NCBI GenBank assembly: GCA_049290495.1
Contig: JBATNV010000287.1
Coordinates: 1-19,618, forward strand
Length of the DNA: 19,618 nucleotides
Source: SHZI01 sp049290495
GTDB lineage: Bacteria; Pseudomonadota; Gammaproteobacteria; Steroidobacterales; GCA-2729495
Direction of reading: 5' to 3'
Position 1 is the first letter of the stretch. Each line of letters begins with the position of its first letter. The translations under genes were made by a program, and so were the position numbers. Under the pieces are notes generated by a model, which saw only the letters and a list, made by a program, of their open reading frames with translations, searched no databases and had not been told where the DNA came from. Below, piece by piece: positions 5,845-14,345 of the stretch.

Positions 5845-7005
5845 TTATGCGACGTCACGCTGGGCGGCTTGCTTTTCACCCGGGATCCTTGGCACCGTTT
5901 TGAATACCCAGTTTGCCGGGTCCTGCAGACGTCGCGCAGGCGACGGGATGGTCCGGTAGTCGCCGTTTTTGTCCAGGGCGTCGAGCTGAACCCGGTCGAT
6001 TTGCCAACCCTTGCAACGCAGGTCGTGCAGGACTTCCCAGTACGCGCCGATCATCTTGTCTTCAAGTTCGGCAGTGATCTGCGGATAGACCGGCACATCG
6101 GGCGCCCGCTTGGGCATGACCTTTTCAGCCAGTGACTTGTCCTGGTAGACGTTGCGGAGATTGCGCCGCAGATGTTCTGCATCGTTCTCCGGTTGCAGCA
6201 TGAAGCTGCGGAAGAACGTGTAGTGCATACGTGCATGCTCTTCGTCGATCGGGGTAATGAACTGGTAAAAGACGTTATAAAAGCCTGACTCGGCGCCGCC
6301 GACAGAGACCTTGCCGCGCGAGGTGAAGCCGGGTATGAAAAATTTGAAGTTCGAAGTAACGTCGCTGCGTGTGCTGCGCAACTCCAGCCACTTGCCCTTC
6401 GTGACGTCAGGCTTGCCGACGATCTCGGTTTCGAAACCGCCATCCGCAAGCTTGGTGATCGTGTGGTCAGGTGGGCGAACCGGATTATCGCCACCGAAGC
6501 CGATGCCGTGCACGATGGCGAGGTGCACATGGTCGAGATCGAGTTGCTTCGCCCAGTGCTGGTTGCAGTTCCAGGTCACGGCGTGAGTAACGGCACGCCA
6601 TTCGGGATTACCGTACTCCGGCATATCCATGATCGGCGCCGCGTTATCCAGGTCATCACCGAGGAACACCCAGATGTAGCCATATCGCTCCTCGGTGGGA
6701 TACGAATCTACCCGCGCCGCGGCGGGGATCTCACCGACCGGATCCTTGTTGGAAGGAATCTTTGTGCACTTCCCGGTAGCGTCGAAACGCCAGGCATGAA
6801 ACGCGCAGCCGACCGTGCCATCGGGCTCGCACTTTCCCTGCGCCAGGTCAGAGCCCCGGTGCGGGCAAACGCCGCTCAGGCAGACCGGTTTGCCTTCTTT
6901 GTCCCGGAACACGACGAAATCCCGACCCAGCATGCGCACGCCGACCGGCCGTGTTGTGACGCTGATGGATGGCCTGGCGACGTACCAGACGTTAGTAAAC
7001 ATCAT
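5845..7005 (-). CDS. Rieske non-heme iron oxygenase, large subunit
   Basis: Such enzymes use a Rieske [2Fe-2S] centre and a mononuclear iron to hydroxylate or demethylate aromatic or steroid-like compounds with O2. The 386-residue protein starts with the Rieske domain: C47-x-H49-x17-C67-x2-H70 (VCPHRGSD and GCAFHAWRFD). The catalytic domain contains DHVHLAIVH, giving D158-x2-H161-x4-H166, with H161 and H166 as iron ligands. No ferredoxin reductase or separate ferredoxin is encoded nearby, so the electron donor must come from elsewhere. The substrate cannot be deduced. It precedes the CMD-like gene and follows a TetR gene on the same strand. GGGGAG about nine bases before the double ATG supports the start. 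Confidence 0.9.
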   Translation of the reverse strand: MMFTNVWYVARPSISVTTRPVGVRMLGRDFVVFRDKEGKPVCLSGVCPHRGSDLAQGKCEPDGTVGCAFHAWRFDATGKCTKIPSNKDPVGEIPAAARVDSYPTEERYGYIWVFLGDDLDNAAPIMDMPEYGNPEWRAVTHAVTWNCNQHWAKQLDLDHVHLAIVHGIGFGGDNPVRPPDHTITKLADGGFETEIVGKPDVTKGKWLELRSTRSDVTSNFKFFIPGFTSRGKVSVGGAESGFYNVFYQFITPIDEEHARMHYTFFRSFMLQPENDAEHLRRNLRNVYQDKSLAEKVMPKRAPDVPVYPQITAELEDKMIGAYWEVLHDLRCKGWQIDRVQLDALDKNGDYRTIPSPARRLQDPANWVFKTVPRIPGEKQAAQRDVA

Positions 7006-7048
7006 GATGGTTTCTCCCCAACGGCAGGCCCGATCCCTGCTTCAGGTT

Positions 7049-7071
7049 CTATTTGTCAGGTTAGCAAATAG
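7049..7071. promoter_or_regulatory. Inverted repeat, candidate TetR operator
   Basis: CTATTTG (7049-7055) and CAAATAG (7065-7071) are perfect 7-bp arms separated by 9 bp, 44 bp upstream of the Rieske start in the gap after the tetR gene. Size and placement suit a TetR-family dimer. No convincing -35/-10 pair is visible for the oxygenase; TATATC upstream of the repeat is a weak -10 candidate. Binding by the neighbouring regulator is inferred. Confidence 0.5.
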
Positions 7072-7187
7072 ACAGATATACGTACTTGCCGCAGGCCGAC
7101 AGGGTTGTCTGCGCGAGCTGCACGAGTCTGTGGAGGGTTGTCGCGCGTGCCGTTTCTTGCGGCGCCTGCGGCTTTTCTCAGGGTTGC

Positions 7188-7823
7188 TCAGGCAACTTTT
7201 TCAGCGCCAGCTGTGGCCTGCGCGCGCTTGACTACCGCGATGCTCTCCGCCGGAGGCAGTCCGAGCATGCGCAGCACGAGTTCCTGGAATTTGCTGCAGG
7301 CATCAGTCGCAGCGGTTTCGTTCAGGATGGCCTGGATGACCGCGAAGGCACCGCCGCGAATCGCCAATGCGATCATGTGCGGATCGCCAGGTGCAAAGCG
7401 CTTCTTCCTGATGCCAGTGGCAATCATTTCAGCCAGTGAATCCGTGTGGCTGGAAATCACCAGCTCGCGCAGGCTTCCGCTCCTGAGCAGTGTCCAGGCA
7501 ATCACCGGGTCTTCCTGCGCAATCGCTATGGTGTGCTGCACGTTGATGGCGATCGCCTCGGCCGGGTCCGCCACCTTCCTGAATACCGCTACCTTGGCCT
7601 GCTTGTCCCGCAGGAAGAACTCCGCTGCAATCTCGCGGGCAAGCTCGTCTTTGGACGCGAAGTGGTTGTAGAAGGATGGCTGCGATACGCCGGCCGCCCG
7701 GATGATATCGAGCACCGAGGCTGCCTCGACGCCCTGCTCGGAAAAGACCTTCCTGCCACCCTTGATGAGTTGCTGACGGGTCCGTAACCAACGCGCATCG
7801 GGCTTGTCTTTAGGGTCTTTCAT
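7188..7823 (-). CDS. TetR-family transcriptional regulator
   Basis: A 211-residue regulator with the TetR layout. The N-terminal helix RTRQQLIKGGRKVFSEQG leads to a helix-turn-helix at about residues 36-56 (SVLDIIRAAGVSQPSFYNHF) followed by SKDEL. The remainder is a helical ligand-binding domain of no assignable class. It lies 182 bp upstream of the Rieske gene on the same strand and is the obvious candidate to control it, perhaps through the inverted repeat in between. Its start lies 20 bp beyond the 3' end of tRNA-Leu on the same strand, and no separate promoter is evident, so it may be read through from the tRNA. Confidence 0.92.
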   Translation of the reverse strand: MKDPKDKPDARWLRTRQQLIKGGRKVFSEQGVEAASVLDIIRAAGVSQPSFYNHFASKDELAREIAAEFFLRDKQAKVAVFRKVADPAEAIAINVQHTIAIAQEDPVIAWTLLRSGSLRELVISSHTDSLAEMIATGIRKKRFAPGDPHMIALAIRGGAFAVIQAILNETAATDACSKFQELVLRMLGLPPAESIAVVKRAQATAGAEKVA

Positions 7824-7843
7824 GCACTGCTGCGCATTTTGTC

Positions 7844-7931
7844 ATGGTGCCGGGAGAGGGACTTGAACCCACACGATGTCACCATCAACGGATTTTGAGT
7901 CCGTCGCGTCTACCAGTTCCGCCATCCCGGC
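7844..7931 (-). tRNA. tRNA-Leu (anticodon CAA)
   Basis: An 88-nt class II tRNA with encoded CCA. The acceptor arms GCCGGGA and TCCCGGC pair fully. The D-arm carries GGTAGACGC, typical of leucine tRNAs. The anticodon stem ACGGA/TCCGT encloses CTCAAAA, giving CAA, which reads UUG. The long variable arm forms GATG/CATC. The T-loop TTCAAGT is standard, but the T-stem GTGGG/CCCTC has a U-U mismatch at its second pair. The gene stands at the boundary between the accessory left part and the conserved right part of the window. Confidence 0.95.
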
Positions 7932-7976
7932 GCGGGTCGGCAGTTTACACGATGGTTTGCCGCGAAGGGCTGCTAA

Positions 7977-8006
7977 CCGGGCGCGACTTCATTAGGATGC
8001 GCCCGG
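7977..8006 (+). promoter_or_regulatory. Hairpin enclosing the queA ribosome site
   Basis: CCGGGCGC (7977-7984) and GCGCCCGG (7999-8006) are perfect 8-bp arms with a 14-nt loop, GACTTCATTAGGAT. The only Shine-Dalgarno-like bases before queA (AGGA) lie at the end of that loop, and the hairpin ends one base before the ATG. If formed in the mRNA it should limit translation of queA. No T-run follows, so it is not a terminator. I do not recognise a preQ1 riboswitch. Confidence 0.5.
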
Positions 8007-8007
8007 C

Positions 8008-9036
8008 ATGGATCCCACCGATTTCAATTTTGAGCTGCCACCAGAGCTGATCGCCCAGCAGCCGCTGCCTGAGCGGACGGCCAGCCGGCTGCTGGAGCTG
8101 CGGCCGGATGGTGTGCTCAACGACCGGCAGTTTGCCGAGCTGCCGGAGTTACTGCGGTCGGGCGACCTGCTGGTGGTGAACGACACCCGCGTGCTGCCGG
8201 CCCGGCTATATGGCGCCAAGGCCAGCGGTGGCCGGATCGAGATGCTGCTGGAGCGGCTGCTGTCATCTGATGAGGCGCTCGTGCAGCTGCGTTCGAGTCA
8301 TGCGCCGAAGCCGGGCAGTACCTTGAGCTTCGACGGCGGGGTCAGTGCGACGGTGCTCCGGCGCCAGGATGAGTTTTTCGTACTGCGCTTTGCGCGACCG
8401 GTGGTCGAGGTACTCGACCAGGCCGGCCATGTACCGCTGCCGCCCTATATTCACCGGGCCGACGCGACCGCGGACCGCGAGCGCTACCAGACTGTGTATG
8501 CCCGCGAGCGCGGTTCGGTGGCTGCGCCGACAGCCGGCCTGCACTTCAGCGAAGCGCTGCTCTCGGCACTTGCCGCGCAGGGTGTGGCCTTTGGCCGCTT
8601 GACCTTGCATGTCGGCGCAGGCACGTTCGCGCCACTGCGGCCGCATCATTTAAAGACGGGGCGGCTGCATGCCGAGCGTTTGCAGGTGTCGGCCGAGCTG
8701 TGTACGGCGGTCGCCAGTTGTCGGGAACGCGGCGGACGCGTGGTCGCAGTGGGTACCACGGCAGTACGTGGACTTGAAACGGCAGCCGCCAGCGGCATGC
8801 TGCGAGCCTTTGATGGCGAAACCAGCCTGTTTATCCGCCCGGGTTATCGTTTCCAGGTGGTCGATGCGCTGGTCACGAATTTTCATCTGCCTGAGTCATC
8901 GCTGCTGATGTTGGTCGCAGCCTTCGGTGGTATGGATCGCGTGATGGCGGCGTATCGTGAGGCGGTGACCCGTCGCTACCGTTTTTTCAGTTATGGAGAT
9001 GCGATGTTTTTGCGTCGGCATAGCGAATCGCCATGA
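8008..9036 (+). CDS. queA: S-adenosylmethionine:tRNA ribosyltransferase-isomerase
   Basis: QueA transfers and isomerises the ribosyl part of SAM onto 7-aminomethyl-7-deazaguanine at tRNA position 34, making epoxyqueuosine. The 342-residue protein matches the family throughout: DFNFELPPELIAQQPLPERTAS at the start (split here by the leading D-F), LLVVNDTRVLPARL, HVPLPPYIHR, the AAPTAGLHFS motif, TLHVGAGTF and VTNFHLPESSLLMLV. Length is normal. The ATG start agrees with family N-termini. Its stop overlaps the next gene (ATGA), coupling it to tgt, which acts earlier in the same pathway. A stable hairpin sits just before the start codon. Confidence 0.98.
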   Translation: MDPTDFNFELPPELIAQQPLPERTASRLLELRPDGVLNDRQFAELPELLRSGDLLVVNDTRVLPARLYGAKASGGRIEMLLERLLSSDEALVQLRSSHAPKPGSTLSFDGGVSATVLRRQDEFFVLRFARPVVEVLDQAGHVPLPPYIHRADATADRERYQTVYARERGSVAAPTAGLHFSEALLSALAAQGVAFGRLTLHVGAGTFAPLRPHHLKTGRLHAERLQVSAELCTAVASCRERGGRVVAVGTTAVRGLETAAASGMLRAFDGETSLFIRPGYRFQVVDALVTNFHLPESSLLMLVAAFGGMDRVMAAYREAVTRRYRFFSYGDAMFLRRHSESP

Positions 9037-10172
9037 GTGCGGTTTTCAAATTTGAGGTACAGGCCAGGGATGGTGCGGCGCGCTGCGGTCGACTGACGCT
9101 CGCGCACGGCAGCGTCGATACGCCGGTGTTCATGCCGGTCGGCACCTATGGTGCGGTCAAGACGCTGACGCCTGAGGACCTCGAGTCGCTAGGCGCACAG
9201 ATCATCCTCGGTAATACCTTTCACCTGATGCTGCGTCCGGGCGGCGAGCTGATGCAGACACTAGGCGGCCTGCATCGCTTCATGCACTGGCAACGGCCGA
9301 TCCTGACCGACTCGGGCGGCTTCCAGGTCTGGAGTCTCGCGACCAAGAACAAGATCAGCGAAGCGGGTGTGGAGTTTCGCGCGCCCATCGACGGCAGCCT
9401 GGTGTTTTTATCGCCGGAGCGCGCCATGCAGGTGCAGGCGCAGCTCGGCAGTGACATCCAGATGATCTTCGACGAGTGCACCGACTATCCGGCGACCGAA
9501 GCGGTAGCGCGCACTTCGATGGAACTCTCGCTGCGCTGGGCGCAGCGCAGCCGGCAAGCCTTTGATGCCGGGACGGCGCCGCAGGCCGGCTCGGCACTGT
9601 TCGGCATCGTGCAGGGCGGTATGTATGAGTCGCTGCGCAGCGAGTCGCTGGCGGGACTCGTGGCCATCGGCTTCGATGGCCTGGCGATCGGCGGCCTGTC
9701 GGTCGGCGAACCGGAAGATGACCGGCTGCGGATCCTTGACCACCTCCTGCCAGAGATGCCGGCGACCAGTCCGCGCTACCTGATGGGCGTCGGGACGCCC
9801 TCGGACATCGTCAAGGCCGTGCTCCGGGGTGTGGACATGTTCGATTGCGTGATGCCCACACGCAATGCCCGCAATGGCTCGCTGTTCACCGGTGACGGAG
9901 TGGTACGGATCCGTAATGCCCGCTACCGGGACGACCCGCTGCCCATCGAGCCGGGCTGCAGTTGCTACACCTGCCAGCACTACAGCCGCGCCTATCTGCG
10001 GCATCTGGATCAGTGCGGCGAGATGCTGGGCTCACGGCTCAATACCATCCACAACCTGCATTTTTATGCTCAGCTGATGGCCCGTCTGCGTGTCGCAATC
10101 GGGGACCGCGAGCTGGATGCATTTGCTACGGACTTTCTGGCCCGGCAGCAATCTGTAGTTTCCATGCCATAA
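9033..10172 (+). CDS. tgt: tRNA-guanine transglycosylase
   Basis: Tgt exchanges guanine 34 for preQ1 in tRNAs with GUN anticodons (Asp, Asn, His, Tyr), the first tRNA-level step of queuosine synthesis. The 379-residue protein has VFMPVGTYGAVK, the general acid D93 in DSGGFQV, GIVQGG, GGLSVGEP, and the nucleophile D271 in MFDCVMPTRNAR. The zinc site is complete: C309, C311, C314 and H340. Tryptophan follows FQV where phenylalanine is more usual, a mild change. It overlaps queA by four bases, and yajC follows 35 bp downstream, the conserved gammaproteobacterial order. Confidence 0.98.
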   Translation: MSAVFKFEVQARDGAARCGRLTLAHGSVDTPVFMPVGTYGAVKTLTPEDLESLGAQIILGNTFHLMLRPGGELMQTLGGLHRFMHWQRPILTDSGGFQVWSLATKNKISEAGVEFRAPIDGSLVFLSPERAMQVQAQLGSDIQMIFDECTDYPATEAVARTSMELSLRWAQRSRQAFDAGTAPQAGSALFGIVQGGMYESLRSESLAGLVAIGFDGLAIGGLSVGEPEDDRLRILDHLLPEMPATSPRYLMGVGTPSDIVKAVLRGVDMFDCVMPTRNARNGSLFTGDGVVRIRNARYRDDPLPIEPGCSCYTCQHYSRAYLRHLDQCGEMLGSRLNTIHNLHFYAQLMARLRVAIGDRELDAFATDFLARQQSVVSMP

Positions 10173-10207
10173 TGGCGCGCCGTTTTTCAGCGAATTAAGG
10201 TCAATTG

Positions 10208-10537
10208 ATGGGCTTTTTTATCCAGGACGCAATGGCGCAGGGCGCCGCCGCTCCAGCGCAGGACCCGTGGGTCAGCATGCTGCCAATGGTCATCATCCTG
10301 GTGGTGATCTATTTCCTGATCATGCGGCCGCAGCAGAAGCGCCAGAAAGAGCACAAGGCCATGATGGCCGCCCTGGCGGTTGGTGACGAGGTCAGCACGG
10401 CCGGCGGTGTGCTGGGCAAGGTCACCAGCATCAAGGACGATTTCCTGCATGTCGAGATCGCCAGGGATGTCGAGGTCGTTGTGCAGCGCCATACCATCGC
10501 TGCGGTAATGCCCAAAGGTACGCTCAAGAACGCGTGA
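10208..10537 (+). CDS. yajC: Sec translocon accessory protein YajC
   Basis: YajC is a small inner-membrane protein that associates with SecDF. The 109-residue protein has one membrane segment (about 23-39, ending in YFLIMRPQQKR), then a cytoplasmic domain with VGDEVSTAGGVLGKV and the usual VQRHTIAAVMPKGTLK ending. A TTG lies one codon upstream, but ATG 10208 with AAGG seven bases before it is the better start. It sits between tgt and secD in the standard order. Confidence 0.95.
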   Translation: MGFFIQDAMAQGAAAPAQDPWVSMLPMVIILVVIYFLIMRPQQKRQKEHKAMMAALAVGDEVSTAGGVLGKVTSIKDDFLHVEIARDVEVVVQRHTIAAVMPKGTLKNA

Positions 10538-10634
10538 TACCCACTGGACCTGGGGATATGGCTGCCCGCTACTGGCAACCGGTCCTGCGGTCTGGCTCAA
10601 GTTTGCCCGCCGGAATTTCGGGAACCTGCTGCAC

Positions 10635-12479
10635 ATGAATCGCTTTCCACTCTGGAAAAACCTGCTTGTGGTCGTCGCCGTAGTGGCCGGCCTGCTGATA
10701 TCGCTGCCCAACCTGTTCGGTGAGGCGCCGGCCGTGCAGGTTGGCCTCGCCAGCGGCGAACCGCTGACTGACACAGGCATTACGCGCGTGAACCAGGTGA
10801 TCGCCTCGCAGCAAATCGAGGGTGCTGCGCCATACATGGACAAGGGCCGACTGATGGTCCGCTTCCCGTCGGTGGACATACAGCTGAAGGCTGCCGATTC
10901 GCTGCGTCTGGCGCTTGGCAAGGAATTCGTGGTTGCGCTGACACTGACGCCAAAAACGCCCGCCTGGCTGCGTGCCATGGGCCTGCGGCCGGTCCCCCTG
11001 GGCCTCGACCTGCGTGGTGGTGTGCATTTTCTCTTTGAGGTGGATGTGTCGACGGCCGTGAAGCAACGGCTCGACAGCTATGCAGTTGATTTCAACAAGT
11101 TGCTGCGCGAAAACCGCATTCGTCGCAGCATCAGCGTCACCGGCAACGAGTTGCTGATCCGTCTGCCCGATGCCGCCGACGCCGACCGTGCCGAAGCGTT
11201 GCTGAAGGATGCAGATCCTGATCTCGCCTTTGATCGCCGCAGCAGCGGTGGATCGACGGTACTCGTCGCACAGATGACGCCGGCACAGATCAAGGCCCGG
11301 CAGGATTTTGCCATCCAGCAGAACGTGACGACCTTGCGTAATCGTGTCAATGAACTTGGCGTGGCCGAGCCGCTGGTACAGCGTCAGGGCGCCGACCGGA
11401 TCGTGGTACAGCTGCCAGGCGTGCAGGACCCGGCCCAGGCCGAGCGCGTGCTCGGCGCGACAGCCACCCTGGAGTTCCGGCTGGTCTGTGCTGACGAGAA
11501 TCCGGCTGAAGCCGAGCGCACCGGCCGCGCGCCACTGGGCTGCGAGCTGTTCAAGATGCGTAAAGGCGGGCCGGTGCTGCTCAAGCGGCGCACCATCGTG
11601 ACCGGTGATCAGCTCACCGATGCCAGCCAGGGCTTCGATCAGGGTATGGCGGCGGTCTATGTGCGCCTCGACAGCAAGGGCGCGCGCAGCATGCTCGAGA
11701 CCACCCGTGAAAACCTCAAGAAGCCGATGGCGGTGGTGTTTGTCGAACAGAAGCGCGACTTGGTAGAGCGGGACGGAAAGACGATCGAAGTGCCGCGCGT
11801 CGAGCGCGAAGTCATCAACGTCGCGACCATCAACGGCGTATTCAGCAGCAGCTTCCAGATCACCGGCCTGGATACTTTCGAAGCGCGTGATCTCGCCCTG
11901 CTGTTGCGTGCCGGTGCTTTGGCTGCTCCGGTCTACAAGATCGAGGAGCGCACCATCGGTCCGAGCCTTGGCCAGGACAACATTGACCGCGGCATCAGCG
12001 CGTTTCTGTATGGTTTCCTGGTTGTCGGCGTGTTCATGGTGGTTTACTACCGTGCATTCGGCCTGATCGCGAATATCGGTCTGCTGGTCAACGTGGTGCT
12101 GATTGTCGGGCTGCTCTCGCTGTTGCAGGCAGCGCTGACCCTGCCCGGCATCGCGGGTATCGTGCTGACCATCGGTATGGCGGTCGACGCCAACGTGCTT
12201 ATCAACGAACGTATCCGGGAAGAAGTGCGTAACGGCAGTACGCCGCAGGCTTCGATATCAGCCGGTTACGACAAGGTGTTTTCGACGATTGCCGACGCGA
12301 ACATCACTACGCTGATCGCCGGCCTGGTCCTGTTCGCTTTTGGCAGCGGGCCGATCAAGGGCTTTGCCGTGGTGCTATGCCTCGGCATCATGACTTCAAT
12401 GTTCACGGCCCTGACGGTGACGCGTGCAGTGGTGAATCTCGTCTACGGTGGCCGCAAGGTCGAGCGACTCTCTGTCTGA
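10635..12479 (+). CDS. secD: Protein translocase subunit SecD
   Basis: SecD, with SecF, uses the proton gradient to help release exported proteins on the periplasmic side of the Sec channel. The 614-residue protein has an N-terminal membrane segment (about 8-26), the LGLDLRGGVHFLFEVD motif (122-137), a large periplasmic P1 region, then LDTFEARDLALLLRAGALA. The C-terminal membrane block carries the GMAVDANVLINERIREEV motif. Length is normal. The 97-bp gap after yajC holds no recognisable gene or terminator. secF begins 11 bp after its stop. Confidence 0.97.
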   Translation: MNRFPLWKNLLVVVAVVAGLLISLPNLFGEAPAVQVGLASGEPLTDTGITRVNQVIASQQIEGAAPYMDKGRLMVRFPSVDIQLKAADSLRLALGKEFVVALTLTPKTPAWLRAMGLRPVPLGLDLRGGVHFLFEVDVSTAVKQRLDSYAVDFNKLLRENRIRRSISVTGNELLIRLPDAADADRAEALLKDADPDLAFDRRSSGGSTVLVAQMTPAQIKARQDFAIQQNVTTLRNRVNELGVAEPLVQRQGADRIVVQLPGVQDPAQAERVLGATATLEFRLVCADENPAEAERTGRAPLGCELFKMRKGGPVLLKRRTIVTGDQLTDASQGFDQGMAAVYVRLDSKGARSMLETTRENLKKPMAVVFVEQKRDLVERDGKTIEVPRVEREVINVATINGVFSSSFQITGLDTFEARDLALLLRAGALAAPVYKIEERTIGPSLGQDNIDRGISAFLYGFLVVGVFMVVYYRAFGLIANIGLLVNVVLIVGLLSLLQAALTLPGIAGIVLTIGMAVDANVLINERIREEVRNGSTPQASISAGYDKVFSTIADANITTLIAGLVLFAFGSGPIKGFAVVLCLGIMTSMFTALTVTRAVVNLVYGGRKVERLSV

Positions 12480-12490
12480 CGGATGGCAGC

Positions 12491-13444
12491 ATGGAATTTT
12501 TCAACACAAAGACCAACATTGATTTCCTCGGCAAGCGGCGTATCTCGGCCGTGGTGTCGGCCATCCTGATCATCGGTTCACTGATTTTGCTGATCCCGGG
12601 TGTGCGCGGCCTCAACTTCGGTATCGATTTCACTGGCGGTGTGTTGCTGGAGCTGGGCTATAACGGACCGGCGAACCTTCCGGACATCCGCAAGCGGCTG
12701 GCGGCGAGCAATTTCGCCGATGCGCAGGTACAGAACTTCGGTACGGCCAGCGATGTCATGATTCGTATCCTGCCGCGTGAAGGACTCGATAACAAAGAGG
12801 TCGCCGGGCAGCTGCTCGCTGTGCTGAAAGTCGGTGACCCTGCCGTAGAACTGCGTCGCACAGAGTTTGTCGGCCCGCAGGTCGGTCAGGATCTCACCGA
12901 ACAGGGCACGCTGGCGATGCTCTTCGCGATGATCATGATCACGGCCTACATCATGCTGCGCTTTCAGTGGAAGTTCGCGCTGGGCGCCATTCTGGCGACG
13001 GTGCATGATCCCATCGTCACGCTGGGCTTTTTTGCGCTGACCGGCCTCACTTTTGACCTGTCCGTGCTCGCGGCGATGCTGGCGATCGTCGGCTATTCCG
13101 TCAACGACACGATCGTTGTCTTCGACCGGATTCGCGAGAACTTCCGCAAGATCCGTCGTGGCGATGCGGAAGAGATCATGAACATCTCGGTCAACGAAAC
13201 GCTGAGTCGTACGATCATGACCAGCTTTCTGACCATGCTGATGGTGCTGGCCATGCTGTTCTTTGGTGGCGAGACGCTGCGCGGTTTTTCCAGTGCGCTG
13301 ACCGTCGGTATCGTCGTCGGTACCTACTCATCGATCTTCATCGCCAGTGCGCTGGCGCTGGCGCTAAAGGCAACTGCGGCGGATCTGATGCCGCCCAAAC
13401 CGGGCAAGGGCGAAGGCGAAGGCGAAGTCGACTCGATGCCCTGA
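12491..13444 (+). CDS. secF: Protein translocase subunit SecF
   Basis: Partner of SecD in the membrane. The 317-residue protein starts MEFFNTKTNIDFLGKRR, matching family N-termini; the frame is open further upstream into secD, but that part is unlike SecF. It has the first membrane helix (about 18-37), GIDFTGGVLLEL (44-55), and the motif GYSVNDTIVVFDRIREN within the C-terminal membrane block. The tail is a low-complexity stretch with GEGEGEV, encoded by repeated GGCGAA codons. It is the last gene of the yajC-secDF run and converges with suhB 67 bp further on. That gap has a 5-bp stem (CCCTG/CAGGG) without a T-run, so no convincing terminator. Confidence 0.97.
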   Translation: MEFFNTKTNIDFLGKRRISAVVSAILIIGSLILLIPGVRGLNFGIDFTGGVLLELGYNGPANLPDIRKRLAASNFADAQVQNFGTASDVMIRILPREGLDNKEVAGQLLAVLKVGDPAVELRRTEFVGPQVGQDLTEQGTLAMLFAMIMITAYIMLRFQWKFALGAILATVHDPIVTLGFFALTGLTFDLSVLAAMLAIVGYSVNDTIVVFDRIRENFRKIRRGDAEEIMNISVNETLSRTIMTSFLTMLMVLAMLFFGGETLRGFSSALTVGIVVGTYSSIFIASALALALKATAADLMPPKPGKGEGEGEVDSMP

Positions 13445-13511
13445 TTGTGCCCTCCCTGGTGCTCAGGGCGGCGAGGCGATCCGAGTTCGGCTGCTGCCGC
13501 AAGGCCGCCGC

Positions 13512-14315
13512 TCAGGCTGGTCCAGAGTCGGCGTTCAGGTGTGGCGTGAATAGCTCACGCAGCGCATCGTGAATTTTGAGATTGCCGGCCAGTACATTGC
13601 CGCTGTCCAGATGTGAGTCGTTGCCGGTCAGACTGCTGACGATGCCACCGGCCTCCTGGATCATCAGGGTGCCTGCGGCGACATCCCAGATCTCCAGGCC
13701 AAATTCAAAAAAACCATCCAGCCGGCCGGCGGCCAGGTAGCAGAGGTCAAGCGCCGCCGAGCCTGGACGGCGCACGCCGGCGGTGTTTTCCATGACGCTG
13801 CCGAGCATGCCCAGATAGGTTTTCATCCAGCGGGTATTGGCGCGATAGGGGAAGCCAGTGCCGATCAGGGTGCCTTCAAGCTCGCGGCGTTCACTGACCC
13901 GGATGCGCTTGCCGTCGAGCTGGGCACCACGCCCGCGCATGGTGGTGAACAGCTCCTGGCGGCAGGGGTCGTAGACCACGCCCACCTCCAGAACATCGCG
14001 TTTGCGCAGCGCAATCGACACGGAAAAAGTCGGGAAGCCGTGTAAAAAATTGGTCGTGCCGTCGAGCGGATCGACGATCCAGACGAATTCGCTGCTGCCC
14101 CGGCGGCCGGACTCTTCGGCGAGGATCGCATGGTCGGGATAGCGCTTGTGAATGCTCTCGATGATGGCCTGTTCAGCCGCCTGGTCGACCTGCGTGACAT
14201 ATTCATTGCGGGCCTTGGCCTTGATCTCGAGTTGATCGAGACGTGACAGCGAGCGGATGGCGATATCGCCGGCGCGACGTGCCGCCTGGATGGCCGTATT
14301 CAGCATTGCCTGCAT
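13512..14315 (-). CDS. suhB: Inositol monophosphatase family protein SuhB
   Basis: SuhB dephosphorylates inositol-1-phosphate and, in E. coli, also acts with Nus factors in rRNA transcription. With the start at MQAMLNTAIQAAR (E. coli begins MHPMLN) the length is 267 residues, the same as E. coli. The frame is open 17 codons further up, but those residues do not match the family. The metal site is complete: E67/E68 in EESG, D82 and D85 in WIVDPLDGTTNFLHG, and D211 in EIWDVAAG. It is transcribed alone, divergent from trmJ. Confidence 0.96.
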   Translation of the reverse strand: MQAMLNTAIQAARRAGDIAIRSLSRLDQLEIKAKARNEYVTQVDQAAEQAIIESIHKRYPDHAILAEESGRRGSSEFVWIVDPLDGTTNFLHGFPTFSVSIALRKRDVLEVGVVYDPCRQELFTTMRGRGAQLDGKRIRVSERRELEGTLIGTGFPYRANTRWMKTYLGMLGSVMENTAGVRRPGSAALDLCYLAAGRLDGFFEFGLEIWDVAAGTLMIQEAGGIVSSLTGNDSHLDSGNVLAGNLKIHDALRELFTPHLNADSGPA

Positions 14316-14345
14316 GGATTTGTCTGCCTGTCGCGCGGGGCGGCC

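Noticed and set aside
7844..8050. 68-codon + strand frame over the tRNA region
   Set aside because: It runs antisense through tRNA-Leu and into queA; the peptide beginning VPGEGLEPT is the familiar false translation of a tRNA antisense.
13454..13468. Terminator between secF and suhB (CCCTG/CAGGG stem)
   Set aside because: Five-bp stem and no T-run on either strand.
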